Source: an uncultured Acetobacteraceae bacterium
GTDB taxonomy: Bacteria > Pseudomonadota > Alphaproteobacteria > Acetobacterales > Acetobacteraceae
NCBI GenBank assembly: GCA_946476985.1
Contig: CAMKWS010000001.1
Location: 124,001-188,000, forward strand
Direction of reading: 5' to 3'
DNA length: 64,000 bases
Position numbers and translations under genes: made by a program
The notes under the pieces: generated by a model
Told to the model about the DNA's origin: nothing
The model's database searches: none
What the model saw: the letters and a program-made list of their open reading frames with translations, nothing else
In this document: positions 1 through 8,867 of the stretch, piece by piece
How positions within the stretch are numbered: the first letter of the stretch is position 1
How the letters are laid out: the number at the start of each line of letters is the position of its first letter

Positions 1-257
1 TCTCCTACTCAGCCCAAGCTTCAGAAAATCTTTCATCCATTCAAAATGATGCTCACAGAAAAATAATTTATAAATTTCGAACCCTAAAATTGTTTCACAT
101 GCTTGAGGCGGAGGGGGATTTTGTATTAGAGACGTGACACAACCTTCCCACCTCACGTTGCTTAGGTGGTTTTGTGCTATCCACTCGGATAGAATTTTTT
201 TGATTTCGCAGGGGCCCCGATGACATATCTGGTGGTCCAAACGGAGCTAGTCCAGGT
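1..257. other. Intergenic leader upstream of the sphingolipid locus
   Basis: I see no gene here. The segment is AT-rich and holds two possible stem-loops. One pairs CCACCT (148-153) with AGGTGG (164-169), followed by four T residues. The other pairs CTATCC (177-182) with GGATAG (187-192), followed by a T7 run. A GGGGCCCC palindrome lies at 211-218. The segment could be the end of an upstream transcript, the leader of the acyl-AMP ligase gene, or both. No convincing promoter could be chosen by eye. Confidence 0.5.
177..201 (+). terminator. Small hairpin with T7 run (terminator or attenuator)
   Basis: A 6-bp perfect stem, CTATCC/GGATAG, with a 4-nt loop is followed by AA and seven T residues (195-201). 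The form fits a weak intrinsic terminator on the + strand. It sits 57 bp before the acyl-AMP ligase start, so it may end an upstream transcript or attenuate the sphingolipid genes. Confidence 0.4.
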
Positions 258-2006
258 TTGACCGAGGCCAACCAAAATTCCAACACCGCCCTCTCCATTA
301 CGCCAAGCCGCTCTGGCATTGCACGCCGCTATGGAGACTTTCCTAGCTTTGCCGCTGCTCTTGATTACGCAGCCCAAGGGGAAAGTGGTTTTAACATCTA
401 TTCCGGACGCGGAACCCTTCTCGAGGTTCTGCCCTACCGCAAATTACGTGAACAGGCTCATGCAACGGCACGCCGCTTGCTAAGTTTAGGCTTAAAGCCG
501 GGAGATCGCGTCGCAATCGTTGCTGAGAGTGATGGTGACTTTGCGCGTATCTTCTTTGGCTGCCAATATGCTGGTCTTGTTCCCGCTCCCTTGCCTCTGC
601 CGGTGGCATTTGGCGGTAAAGAAGGTTACATTGAGACCCTCCGTGGAATGATTACAAGTGCATCGGCACGTGCTGTTGTTATTCCAGATGTCATCGGTGG
701 TTGGGCCGCAGACATCATCGAAGGCTTTGACCTCCGCTTTGGCGGCTCCCCTGCTGAATTAATGTCATGCGAGGAAAAGGATATTCCTCTACCTGAAATT
801 CAGGAAGATGGCTTATCTTACCTGCAGTTCTCTTCAGGTAGTACACGCTTCCCCATGGGAATTAGCGTGACACAGAAGGCTGGCATGGCAAATGCGCATG
901 CTATTGCAAAATACGGCCTACAGGTTTTCCCAAGTGAAGATCCTCGTGATGACCGTTGTGTCTCTTGGCTGCCGCTTTATCATGACATGGGCCTAGTAGG
1001 TTTTTTCCTCACGCCAATGACATGCCAGCTATCTGTTGACCTTCTTCCAACACGTGAGTTCGCACGCCGCCCACATGTTTGGCTAGAACTTATCTCCCGC
1101 AATAAGGGTACACTCTCTTACAGCCCATCTTTTGGCTATGAGCTCTGTGCCCGCCGTGGAGCCCGTGAAGAGATTGATCTTTCTTCATGGCGTGTGGCTG
1201 GTATCGGCGGTGATATGATCCGCCCTCATATCATGAAAGGCTTTGGTGAAGTTTTCGCAGAACGCGGCTTTGATGCTCGTGCATTTGTCGCCAGCTACGG
1301 CATGGCAGAAACTACACTTGCTATCAGCTTTGCCCCACTGAACACAGGGCTTCGCACTGATAACGTTGATCTGCGCCGTCTAGAAGAAGAAAACTACGCG
1401 CACCCTGCTGATAAAGCGACAGCGACACCACGTGAGTTTGTTCTCTGCGGTGTTACCCTCCCCGGTCATCAGCTTGAAGTGCGTGACCCTTCTGGGAAAG
1501 TTCTGCAAGAGCGTGAAATCGGTACCGTTTATGTCCGCGGTCCAAGCTTGATGACTGGTTATTTCAATCGTCCAGAAGAGACAGCTAAAGCACTCTCTGC
1601 TGATGGGTGGTTGAATACTGGCGACATTGGCTACCTCTTAGATAATCAGGTTGTCATCACTGGCCGAGCAAAAGATCTCATTATCATCAACGCACGTAAC
1701 ATTTGGCCGCAAGACCTTGAATGGGCTGCTGAGCACGAGATTGACTCTCTTCGCTCCCGTGATGTTGCTGTTTTCTCTGTTGATGACAGTGCTGGTGAGC
1801 GCGTTGTGGCTCTTGTCCAGTGCCGCCTCACAGCAGAAGAACCTCGCGAGGCTCTGCGCAGCGAACTGACAGCTCTTTTCCGTCGTCTGCACGGTATTGA
1901 TGTCCAAGTTGAGTTGGTGCCCCCTCGCTCTCTTCCTCAGACCTCATCAGGTAAACTTACACGGGCACGTGCTAAGAATATGTTCCTGAATGGGGACTTC
2001 AAATAA
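258..2006 (+). CDS. Fatty acyl-AMP ligase / acyl-ACP synthetase of sphingolipid locus
   Basis: This 582-residue protein belongs to the ANL adenylating family and is closest in form to fatty acyl-AMP ligases. These activate a fatty acid with ATP and pass it to an acyl carrier protein. The phosphate-binding motif SSGSTRFPMG (about 192-201), SYGMAETT (about 346-353), TGD (about 454-456), RAKDLIII (about 470-477) and a C-terminal SSGK lysine are visible. The start is a TTG with GGAG 11 bases upstream, because no ATG or GTG lies in frame between the preceding stop (201) and 258. The next genes are an ACP and a serine palmitoyltransferase, so its likely role is loading that ACP with the acyl chain used for the long-chain base. 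Substrate chain length cannot be read from sequence. An acyl-CoA synthetase is the alternative, less likely given the adjacent ACP. Confidence 0.85.
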   Translation: MTEANQNSNTALSITPSRSGIARRYGDFPSFAAALDYAAQGESGFNIYSGRGTLLEVLPYRKLREQAHATARRLLSLGLKPGDRVAIVAESDGDFARIFFGCQYAGLVPAPLPLPVAFGGKEGYIETLRGMITSASARAVVIPDVIGGWAADIIEGFDLRFGGSPAELMSCEEKDIPLPEIQEDGLSYLQFSSGSTRFPMGISVTQKAGMANAHAIAKYGLQVFPSEDPRDDRCVSWLPLYHDMGLVGFFLTPMTCQLSVDLLPTREFARRPHVWLELISRNKGTLSYSPSFGYELCARRGAREEIDLSSWRVAGIGGDMIRPHIMKGFGEVFAERGFDARAFVASYGMAETTLAISFAPLNTGLRTDNVDLRRLEEENYAHPADKATATPREFVLCGVTLPGHQLEVRDPSGKVLQEREIGTVYVRGPSLMTGYFNRPEETAKALSADGWLNTGDIGYLLDNQVVITGRAKDLIIINARNIWPQDLEWAAEHEIDSLRSRDVAVFSVDDSAGERVVALVQCRLTAEEPREALRSELTALFRRLHGIDVQVELVPPRSLPQTSSGKLTRARAKNMFLNGDFK

Positions 2007-2083
2007 GGCCCATGGGACTATCCCCCACGAGGGGAGCATTTTATACTCCATGCTCCCCATTGTTGGTCGCAAAGGTTCGAAAA

Positions 2084-2338
2084 ATGACAGACAGTGTTGC
2101 AAATATCTCCCAAATGATCATCCAGAAACTTCTGGAAAATCCTAAAGTTCCACGCGATATCAGCGGAGATAGCCGCATCGTTGAAGACTTAGCCTTTGAT
2201 AGTCTGGCTGTTATGAACTTCGTGATGGAAATTGAAGACACATTGGATGTGTCCGTACCGTTGGATAAACTTGCAGATATCCGCACCATCAATGATCTGG
2301 CCGGTTGTTTGCACAGCATCAAGGCAGAGCAGGCATGA
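2084..2338 (+). CDS. Dedicated acyl carrier protein (sphingolipid synthesis)
   Basis: An 84-residue acyl carrier protein. The phosphopantetheine serine is Ser40 in the FDSLAVMNF motif. ATG 2084 is preferred over the longer reading frame from 2012 because it gives a normal ACP length and N-terminus. The gene overlaps the serine palmitoyltransferase start by 4 bp (ATGA), implying translational coupling. It is distinct from the housekeeping AcpP encoded at 15709-15951, whose motif is GADSLD. By analogy with other bacterial sphingolipid loci, it probably presents the acyl group to the palmitoyltransferase in place of acyl-CoA. That is inference from neighbourhood. Confidence 0.9.
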   Translation: MTDSVANISQMIIQKLLENPKVPRDISGDSRIVEDLAFDSLAVMNFVMEIEDTLDVSVPLDKLADIRTINDLAGCLHSIKAEQA

Positions 2339-3537
2339 GCGTAGGGCTATTTGATAAATACGCTTCTCTGAAAGCAAATTATGATTCCCTAATGGCTTCA
2401 AGCCCCCGGAATCCATTTGGCGTTGTTATTGAGCGCCCCCTTTCTGCGACTGTGGGCATCATTGAAGGGCGTGAAACTCTCCTCTTTGGTACCAATAATT
2501 ACTTAGGGCTCAGCCAGTCTACAGATGCACGTGATGCGGCCATTAAAACGGCTCAAACCATGGGTGTTGGAACAACTGGCTCCCGTATTGCTAATGGTAC
2601 GTTTGGGTTACATGCAAAGCTTGAGGAAGCCCTTGCAAAAACTTTCCAACGCCGCCACGCAATGGTCTTTTCTACTGGGTACCAAGCAAACCTAGGCACA
2701 ATCTCAGCTCTGGTGAACAAGGATGATATTCTGTTCCTAGATGCAGATAGCCACGCTTCAATTTATGATGGCGCTCGCCTTTCCGGGGCTCAGGTTATTC
2801 GCTTCCGCCATAATGACCCTGCAGACCTCGAAAAACGTGTCGCTCGTACGGCCAACCACAAGGGGGCTCGCCTCATCGTTGCTGAGGGCATTTACTCCAT
2901 GACGGGGAACATCGCTCCTCTTAACGAATTTGTGGAAATAAAAAAACGTCACAACGTTCCTCTAATGGTTGATGAGGCACATTCCTTTGGGGTGCTTGGA
3001 ACTAACGGACGCGGTGTGGCCGAAGTACAGAATTGCGAGAAAGATATCGATTTCATTGTCGGTACATTCTCTAAATCTCTAGGTACTGTTGGTGGGTATT
3101 GTGTTACAGATCATGATGAAATTGATCTAATGCGCCTCTGCTCCCGCCCCTATATGTTTACCGCTTCTCTGCCACCAGAGATCATTGCTGCAACCTTGGC
3201 CGCATTAGATGAACTAACAGGGCGCCCTGATCTACGCCAGAAGCTGCAAGATAACGCAGCTCGCCTACATCAGGGTTTCAAATCCGTAGGCCTGAATACA
3301 AGCAACTTTATCTCTCCTGTGATTGCTGTCACGCTAGAGAATATCCCTCAAGCTATCACCTTCTGGAACGCCCTCCTAGAAGCTGGGGTGTATGTAAATC
3401 TGTCCCTCCCACCAGCAACACCGGACAATCGTCCTCTTCTACGCTGCTCTGTTATGGCTGCACATTCTGCAGAAGAGATTGACCGCGCTGTTGCCGCATT
3501 TGGGCATATTGCAAAAGAGCTTGGCGTAACTGCCTAA
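2335..3537 (+). CDS. spt: Serine palmitoyltransferase (alpha-oxoamine synthase family)
   Basis: A 400-residue PLP enzyme that condenses L-serine with a fatty acyl thioester to give 3-ketosphinganine, the first committed step of sphingolipid synthesis. Visible features are GTNNYLGLS near residue 52, the cofactor-stacking His140 in DADSHAS, Asp213 and His216 in MVDEAHSFG, and the Schiff-base Lys247 in GTFSKSLG. ATG 2335 overlaps the ACP stop, so I prefer it to the start 30 bp upstream. The family also contains BioF and Kbl. The GTFSKSLG motif and the neighbours (ACP, acyl-AMP ligase, lipid kinase) favour serine palmitoyltransferase. There is no N-terminal membrane anchor, so it should be a soluble cytoplasmic enzyme as in other bacteria. 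A strong terminator follows. Confidence 0.9.
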   Translation: MSVGLFDKYASLKANYDSLMASSPRNPFGVVIERPLSATVGIIEGRETLLFGTNNYLGLSQSTDARDAAIKTAQTMGVGTTGSRIANGTFGLHAKLEEALAKTFQRRHAMVFSTGYQANLGTISALVNKDDILFLDADSHASIYDGARLSGAQVIRFRHNDPADLEKRVARTANHKGARLIVAEGIYSMTGNIAPLNEFVEIKKRHNVPLMVDEAHSFGVLGTNGRGVAEVQNCEKDIDFIVGTFSKSLGTVGGYCVTDHDEIDLMRLCSRPYMFTASLPPEIIAATLAALDELTGRPDLRQKLQDNAARLHQGFKSVGLNTSNFISPVIAVTLENIPQAITFWNALLEAGVYVNLSLPPATPDNRPLLRCSVMAAHSAEEIDRAVAAFGHIAKELGVTA

Positions 3538-3560
3538 GAAACGTCATCTTTCTTGCAAAA

Positions 3561-3596
3561 AGCCCTCCAAGATATTCAATCTTGGAGGGCTTTTTT
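3561..3596. terminator. Intrinsic terminator after spt
   Basis: A perfect 13-bp stem (3561-3573 with 3579-3591) with a 5-nt loop is followed by a T-run on the + strand (3591-3596). An A-run before the stem lets it also serve the convergent minus-strand genes that end at 3618. It separates the acyl-AMP ligase/ACP/spt transcript from the opposing pair. Confidence 0.9.
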
Positions 3597-3617
3597 ATTC
3601 CTCTAAAAACTTTCCGA

Positions 3618-4553
3618 CTACCTTTGCCGTGACCGCACATGCCGAACACGCCACAGAAATAATGGTAGCGTTAAAATCGGGTGTCTCTTCTCAAAATCTG
3701 AAACATACACGTCATGCCCTGTATGGCGACGTATCTTCCAAAGAAGATAGCTGACTCCGTCTCTAAAAGTGAACGCGGCTTTTATCAAGCGAGCGATATT
3801 TAACGGCCGACCAGCAGCTGCAATGTTGCGCCAATTATGTGCAGCTTTTTGCCGTGCAGCAAACGACAAGACTGGATGTAGCACTCCCGCTTTCTCTTCA
3901 AACTCAAGAGAGGCTTCTGTCCAAGTTGCAGGCAGAAGAACGCGGTACCGCTCTTCTTTTCCTGCTAGTATATTGCGGCTCCGTCCTTTTTTCTCCACAC
4001 GTAATTCTGCTGCATATGTGTAAGTAAAAAGATTATGCCAATATATATCTGCTTCTCCAGATTCTGGCCCCAGCAAAGCAGCCCAGCAGCCCGCCGTGAT
4101 CAGACATTGCCGTATCGCTTGCAAAATTTTCTCTGCATTTACAGCATCTTTCACCCAGACCAAACGAACAGGCTGGCAAAAGCGTGCCCAAATAGTTGTA
4201 TCAAGAGTGAAAAGAGTACTGCGCTTTAAAAATTGCTTTAACGATAGAAAAGCAACTTTAGCCCGAACACACTGCCCCCCTACTTCATGCTCCATATAAT
4301 AAACATTCGGTGGCAGGATTCGGTTCGCCAGTTTCTCTAACGGGGCGTTTCCCAAGCTCGCAGGACCATCGGTAATAACATAAAAATCGACAATACCTTC
4401 AGGATCCATTTCTCTCAGAACAGAGCCGTAAAATAATATACCTAACGGTGTCCCCTCCATCTTCTGAGCAATATAGTCTGCAAAAGAAGATATTGCCTCC
4501 GGGACAGGGGAGGTTAATTCTTGGATAAGAGTCGATTTGATAAGATCAGACAT
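3618..4553 (-). CDS. Nucleotidyltransferase-like protein in sphingolipid locus
   Basis: A 311-residue soluble protein of no confirmed function. Residues 41-60 hold a nucleotidyltransferase-fold signature: a GS pair (43-44), then an acidic strand with Asp56 (VDFYVI). Active family members usually carry two acidic residues here (DxD). Only one is clear, so catalysis is uncertain. The rest shows Trp/Tyr-rich helical stretches and no membrane segment. The ATG at 4553 lies 8 bp inside the end of the upstream lipid kinase gene, so the two are probably translationally coupled. Nucleotidyltransferase-family proteins occur in other bacterial sphingolipid clusters, which suggests a headgroup role, for example making an activated headgroup donor. 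That role is inferred. Confidence 0.6.
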   Translation of the reverse strand: MSDLIKSTLIQELTSPVPEAISSFADYIAQKMEGTPLGILFYGSVLREMDPEGIVDFYVITDGPASLGNAPLEKLANRILPPNVYYMEHEVGGQCVRAKVAFLSLKQFLKRSTLFTLDTTIWARFCQPVRLVWVKDAVNAEKILQAIRQCLITAGCWAALLGPESGEADIYWHNLFTYTYAAELRVEKKGRSRNILAGKEERYRVLLPATWTEASLEFEEKAGVLHPVLSFAARQKAAHNWRNIAAAGRPLNIARLIKAAFTFRDGVSYLLWKIRRHTGHDVYVSDFEKRHPILTLPLFLWRVRHVRSRQR

Positions 4554-5529
4554 GCAAAAACCGGAAAACTGGCCCTTCTTCAAGAAGGAGACGCTTATTC
4601 TCTGATGCAGAGAAAACCTCTCCATCCATTACAAAGTCACTATCAGTAATGAGTTCCATCTGTTTAACAACATCACTACAGTAGTCCTCATGCTCTCGCA
4701 GCCAATCAGGCACGCGCCCACGTAGGAAATTTATTAACGCAGAAGGCAAACGCTTCGGAAAGGAATGTACATCTAGGAAGCGGAAGCCTGATCCCTGCTG
4801 CCCTTCGTCCCAAAAAGGCCAAATGCCTTGGGACAGTCTTTCAAGACCTGTTGCCATATAGAAAAAACTACGCCCGTCACGCCCTATAGGCTGTCCAGCA
4901 TAATTTTTCGCACTCCAGTCCAATTGATCGCCATTCATCCAAGAGTAGCGACTCTTTTTAAAAAGAAGTCCTGCAAGGCTACTAAAAAGCGTAAAAAATA
5001 CAGCTAAATCATGCGGAGCAAATTTTGCAACACGCGGGGAATGCGCAATACGCACAGCTCTCGCATAGCCCGTGCAGCCACCAAACATACCAAGCACAGG
5101 CCTACGATCTGTCCCAGGCCAAGAGATCTTTATCGGGCTACGTTCACTGCACAATAAATTTTCTGGCTTTAGAAGTCGATCAATAGCGGCCTCGTTACGC
5201 AAACCAAAACCAACGTCCCCCGCAATGAGATTCGTATTGCCTGACGAAATAACAGCAATCGCTGGCAAAGGGCGATCATGATACGCCTCAGCAATAGCCG
5301 TCATACAAGCACTCACAGTCCCATCACCGCCATTAATGGCGATAAAGTTGACACCTTTGCTCTTTAACTCTTCTAGATGTTCTGGAAGATGACTATCATT
5401 CAAAGCCGAAACACAAAAATCACCTAGTTTATGTTTTGCTATCCGTAAGAACCGCCCTCCATCTTGTGCATTCCTACGACTATTGGGATTATGAATAAGG
5501 GCTGGTTGCACGATCTTTACTAGTCTCAT
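4546..5529 (-). CDS. Lipid kinase (diacylglycerol/long-chain base/ceramide kinase family)
   Basis: A 327-residue member of the DAGK catalytic family (LCB5/YegS-like). The nucleotide-binding NPNSRRN (14-20) and the hallmark NGGDGT (66-71) are present. These enzymes phosphorylate a lipid hydroxyl with ATP. In this neighbourhood, between spt and a hydroxylase operon, the likely substrate is a ceramide or long-chain base, comparable to the Caulobacter ceramide kinase, but diacylglycerol cannot be excluded. ATG 5529 is preferred. A TTG at 5544 would add five residues. The gene heads a two-gene minus-strand unit with the nucleotidyltransferase-like protein and is divergent from the metallophosphoesterase gene at 5685. 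Confidence 0.8.
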   Translation of the reverse strand: MRLVKIVQPALIHNPNSRRNAQDGGRFLRIAKHKLGDFCVSALNDSHLPEHLEELKSKGVNFIAINGGDGTVSACMTAIAEAYHDRPLPAIAVISSGNTNLIAGDVGFGLRNEAAIDRLLKPENLLCSERSPIKISWPGTDRRPVLGMFGGCTGYARAVRIAHSPRVAKFAPHDLAVFFTLFSSLAGLLFKKSRYSWMNGDQLDWSAKNYAGQPIGRDGRSFFYMATGLERLSQGIWPFWDEGQQGSGFRFLDVHSFPKRLPSALINFLRGRVPDWLREHEDYCSDVVKQMELITDSDFVMDGEVFSASENKRLLLEEGPVFRFLHV

Positions 5530-5684
5530 ATCTAGACACAACAAACCTGCCTAGAAACGATCTACAACATTCGTTTTCCAAAGCTGGTCGAACTCCTTTA
5601 ACATGGGTATGCTAAGGGAGCCAGAAGGGAAGCCTCTTTTCCTGGCAGAATATTACATCTTTCTTTTTTTGGTATGGTGTTGCG

Positions 5685-6593
5685 ATGTTTTCTGATCTGT
5701 CCGCCGAATCTTCTACTCCCCGGCGCGACACATCTATCAGCTTCGCACATCTATCAGACCCACACTTGCCTCCGCCCTCCATTCCCTGGACGTCTTTTTT
5801 TAACAAACGCCTCCTAAGTCGCATTCTGTGGAAAACAAAACGCCGCCACGTATTGTGTCCTTCTATTACGGACAATTTGCTTAAAAATATTGCTCAACAC
5901 AAAAACATCTCTAATCTTCTCATTAGTGGAGACATCACGAACTTTGGTTCACGAGAAGAATATATACAGGCTGCTAATTGGCTAAAAAAATTGCCTATTG
6001 TTCCCATCGTTGTCCCGGGGAATCATGACTTTATGGCGCCTATTTCCTATCAAAATAGTCTAGCCTTTTGGGAAAAATGGTCTGGACCAGAATTCCCCTT
6101 TGTTCGCTTTATAGAAAAAGTTGCTGTTATCGGACTAAATTCCGCTATCCCTACACTACCATTCACGGCCTACGGTTATGTAAGCAAAAAGCAGCTTCAA
6201 CGACTTGGCACCCTACTTGCAGAACTTGGAGAACAAGGCTACTGCCGAGTAGTCATGCTCCATCACCCCGCGCGCGCAGGCTTACTGCCCTACTGCAAGT
6301 CTCTTCTCAATATAGGTGCTCTTACTAAAGTGCTTCGTAAATATGGAGCAGAACTTGTACTGCATGGGCACTCTCACGATGCAACATTAACAACGATCAA
6401 AAATACAAGTATTCCACTGCTTGGTGTGAGTGCGGCCTCCATGAAAAGCCCGATTTCACACCGTAAAGCGAGCTGGAATCACCTTACTTTCACCCCCCAG
6501 CTCAAAGGGTGGAAAATTAACCTTATTCGGCGAGATAGCAACGGGAATGTCTTATCTCAACTCGAATGGTCCTCCTCTACCGGTAGTGCATAA
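5685..6593 (+). CDS. Calcineurin-like metallophosphoesterase (sphingolipid operon)
   Basis: A 302-residue dimetal phosphoesterase with a complete set of motifs: Asp25-x-His27 (LSDPHL), SGD with Asp83, GNHD (112-115), His193 (MLHHP) and GHSH (228-231). There is no signal peptide, so it should act in the cytoplasm. It opens a five-gene run whose members overlap or nearly touch (TAATG junction with the next gene). The partner genes encode two Lpt-type permeases, a lipid hydroxylase and a nucleotidyltransferase. Dephosphorylating a lipid or headgroup intermediate before export, or cleaving an activated nucleotide-headgroup as LpxH-type enzymes do, would fit. Substrate is unknown. Confidence 0.8.
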   Translation: MFSDLSAESSTPRRDTSISFAHLSDPHLPPPSIPWTSFFNKRLLSRILWKTKRRHVLCPSITDNLLKNIAQHKNISNLLISGDITNFGSREEYIQAANWLKKLPIVPIVVPGNHDFMAPISYQNSLAFWEKWSGPEFPFVRFIEKVAVIGLNSAIPTLPFTAYGYVSKKQLQRLGTLLAELGEQGYCRVVMLHHPARAGLLPYCKSLLNIGALTKVLRKYGAELVLHGHSHDATLTTIKNTSIPLLGVSAASMKSPISHRKASWNHLTFTPQLKGWKINLIRRDSNGNVLSQLEWSSSTGSA

Positions 6594-7756
6594 TGCTTAT
6601 AAAGAGCTCCCTTCCTACATTAGATCGCTATCTTATCCGCCAACTTGCCCCTCCCTTCATGATCGCCCTAGGGACAATGCTGGTCGCCTTATTGCTAGAG
6701 AGGCTACTGGTTCTTTTTAACCATTTGGCAAGCAGTGGTAGCTCTATTGCCACATTAGTCACGTTACTCTCAGATCTATTGCCTCATTATATGGGGTTAG
6801 CATTGCCTGCTGCCTTATGCATTGCCATTTTTATGACAATCAACCGCATGAGCGAGCATAACGAAATTGACGCACTATGCGCTGGGCATGTCTCTTTGCT
6901 GCGTATCGGGCAACCATATATCAGGATCGGCCTAATTCTAGGCGTACTCAGCATGTTCTTGTACGGTTATATTCAACCCATTGCACGTTATGATTATCAT
7001 GAAGGATTCTATTTTGCGCGCCATACGGGCTGGGCACCTCACCTACAATCAGGCATGTTTGCCAACACGTCCGGCAGTTCACTCTTAACAGCTGACCATG
7101 TTGACCATGGCGGCTCTCGTTTAACACATATTTTTATTCGCGATATTAAACCCGATGGCAGCGTAGAACTCGTAACAGCCCCTCGTGGCCTTCTGACAAT
7201 ATCTGAGCAAGCAGAATCAACACAACTCGACCTATGGAATGGGCAGATCATCAATACACGTACCCCTCGTATCCCCAACAGCCACATCAGCATTACACAT
7301 TTCCGGCACGTAACACGCCTAATTGAGCGGGCACGTACTATTCATTCATTCCGCTCTCGCGGGAATGATGAGCGAGAACTTACAACTGTTGAACTCATCA
7401 AAGCCTTACGGCACGGTACTAACGCTATCCCCCACACAGCATTACGTGCAGAAATTGACTTTCGCTTAGCACGCGCCTTTAGCATTCTCTTTCTCCCTCT
7501 TCTGGCAATTTCTTTCGCTGTAGGGCGCAAGCGCAGACGCTCTGCCGTAGGGCAAATTATGCTTGCGGTTATTTTAGTAGGTTTTGATGAAGTGCTTCTT
7601 TTCGGGCACAGTCTAGCGGCTAATGGAACAGCTTCAGTTTGGCTTACAATATGGGTGCCTGAGGCTATCTTTTGCTTAGGCTGTACACTCGCTCTGTTAT
7701 CTCGCTCTCAAATTTCTTGGCGGAATAAAAACTCACGCCCCCGTCCTCTCTCCTGA
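6593..7756 (+). CDS. LptF-like YjgP/YjgQ family permease
   Basis: A 387-residue inner-membrane protein of the LptF/LptG (YjgP/YjgQ) family, which with LptB extracts lipid from the inner membrane and passes it to a periplasmic bridge. The layout is typical: three hydrophobic segments at the N-terminus (about 15-45, 62-85, 105-130), a periplasmic jellyroll-like middle (about 130-290) and three C-terminal segments (about 298-378). Its ATG shares a base with the preceding stop (TAATG). Canonical lptF/lptG usually carry LPS. The setting here, between a phosphoesterase and a lipid hydroxylase with no lptD or other LPS gene beside it, suggests a paralogue for sphingolipid export. Whether it is the only lptF in the genome cannot be seen here. 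Confidence 0.85.
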   Translation: MLIKSSLPTLDRYLIRQLAPPFMIALGTMLVALLLERLLVLFNHLASSGSSIATLVTLLSDLLPHYMGLALPAALCIAIFMTINRMSEHNEIDALCAGHVSLLRIGQPYIRIGLILGVLSMFLYGYIQPIARYDYHEGFYFARHTGWAPHLQSGMFANTSGSSLLTADHVDHGGSRLTHIFIRDIKPDGSVELVTAPRGLLTISEQAESTQLDLWNGQIINTRTPRIPNSHISITHFRHVTRLIERARTIHSFRSRGNDERELTTVELIKALRHGTNAIPHTALRAEIDFRLARAFSILFLPLLAISFAVGRKRRRSAVGQIMLAVILVGFDEVLLFGHSLAANGTASVWLTIWVPEAIFCLGCTLALLSRSQISWRNKNSRPRPLS

Positions 7757-7766
7757 GACTAACATT

Positions 7767-8867
7767 ATGATACCTTATCTGTCGCATGCGACCCTGCTAA
7801 AAGTTTTTCTCAGACCGCTGCTCTCAAAGATTATCATCTGTTGCAGCGTACTCAGTGCCCTACTCGAAGTTCTGGCTCTACTTGATGAAGCATCGGTTAT
7901 CTTAGGGCGCCACCAAGGTGTTAGCGGTATCTTAAAATTTATACTGTTGCATTTACCAACCCTCGTTGTTGAAATCATGCCTCTTTCTGTCATGATCGGT
8001 GGATTATTTACCCTCCTCCAAATGACTCTCTCAAGTGAGATGGCCGTCCTCAGAGCTGCTGGCCTATCTACGTTAAATATGTATCGGTATCTCCTCCCAG
8101 GGCCGATTATTCTGGGAACAATCTGTACTATAATCCAGTTCTGGGTTGTCCCTCCATGCGAACAAGAGCTCAATAGATGGTGGAATGAAAGCGCAACACA
8201 AGCTCATGATGGAGATGACATTCATGGAGCCTGGTTTCGCTATGGCGATACTCTCGCTCGTGTTGATGCAATAACACACGGAGGCCGCAACCTATCGGGA
8301 GTTGCAATCTATTTCCGCGACTCTGCAACTGGGCTACTCACAAGCAGCCAGACCACAGATAATCTCAGCTACGAGAATAACCATTGGGTCCACACCGCAG
8401 AGGCACAGCATATTGATGTGAACCTTGAGCAAACAAAAGCACGTATTGTTACATCTAAGGATGCTGTTCCTCTAAAGGCTACCCCTACAGAGATTATCAA
8501 CATGACATTGTCTGGTGTGTATTATACACCGCATCAGCTTTATAAAATTCTGACAGGCAAGGCCCCCTCCAATTTACCTGATTCAAATTATTTTATGGCA
8601 ATATGCGCAGCCCTGATTTTACCAATTCAGATGGCTGTAATGCTTCTCATTACGCTACCAATTACCTATATTCCCCCTCGAGCGGGATTACGTAACCCGC
8701 TACCCGTTTACGTTATGGCAGCCGGGTTAGGAGTTGTAATGCTTCAAGGTATGATTTCAGCCTTGGGGAATGCTGGCTCTCTCCCTGTACTGCTTGCTGT
8801 AAGCTCAGGACAAATCATCGCTGCATTGCTTGGGCTGGCTTGGGTGCTGCGAATGGAGGAAAAATGA
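7767..8867 (+). CDS. LptG-like YjgP/YjgQ family permease
   Basis: A 366-residue partner of the preceding LptF-like protein with the same family architecture. It has an N-terminal hydrophobic segment (about 20-42), a pair between about 60 and 125 that includes the family-typical SEMAVLRAAG stretch, a soluble periplasmic domain (about 130-265) and three C-terminal segments (about 275-362). It starts 10 bp after the LptF-like stop and ends overlapping the hydroxylase start by 4 bp (ATGA). The pair would need an LptB-type ATPase encoded elsewhere, since none is in this window. Cargo is inferred from context to be the sphingolipid product. Confidence 0.85.
   Translation: MIPYLSHATLLKVFLRPLLSKIIICCSVLSALLEVLALLDEASVILGRHQGVSGILKFILLHLPTLVVEIMPLSVMIGGLFTLLQMTLSSEMAVLRAAGLSTLNMYRYLLPGPIILGTICTIIQFWVVPPCEQELNRWWNESATQAHDGDDIHGAWFRYGDTLARVDAITHGGRNLSGVAIYFRDSATGLLTSSQTTDNLSYENNHWVHTAEAQHIDVNLEQTKARIVTSKDAVPLKATPTEIINMTLSGVYYTPHQLYKILTGKAPSNLPDSNYFMAICAALILPIQMAVMLLITLPITYIPPRAGLRNPLPVYVMAAGLGVVMLQGMISALGNAGSLPVLLAVSSGQIIAALLGLAWVLRMEEK

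Noticed and set aside
2335-3537. Reading this gene as bioF, because bioB is in the window
   Set aside because: bioB is 18 kb away and alone. The gene overlaps a dedicated ACP and carries the GTFSKSLG motif of serine palmitoyltransferases, not the usual BioF sequence.
3618-5529. Horizontal transfer of the kinase pair because it is on the opposite strand
   Set aside because: Codon use and composition look like the neighbouring genes, and there are no mobile-element remnants or flanking repeats.
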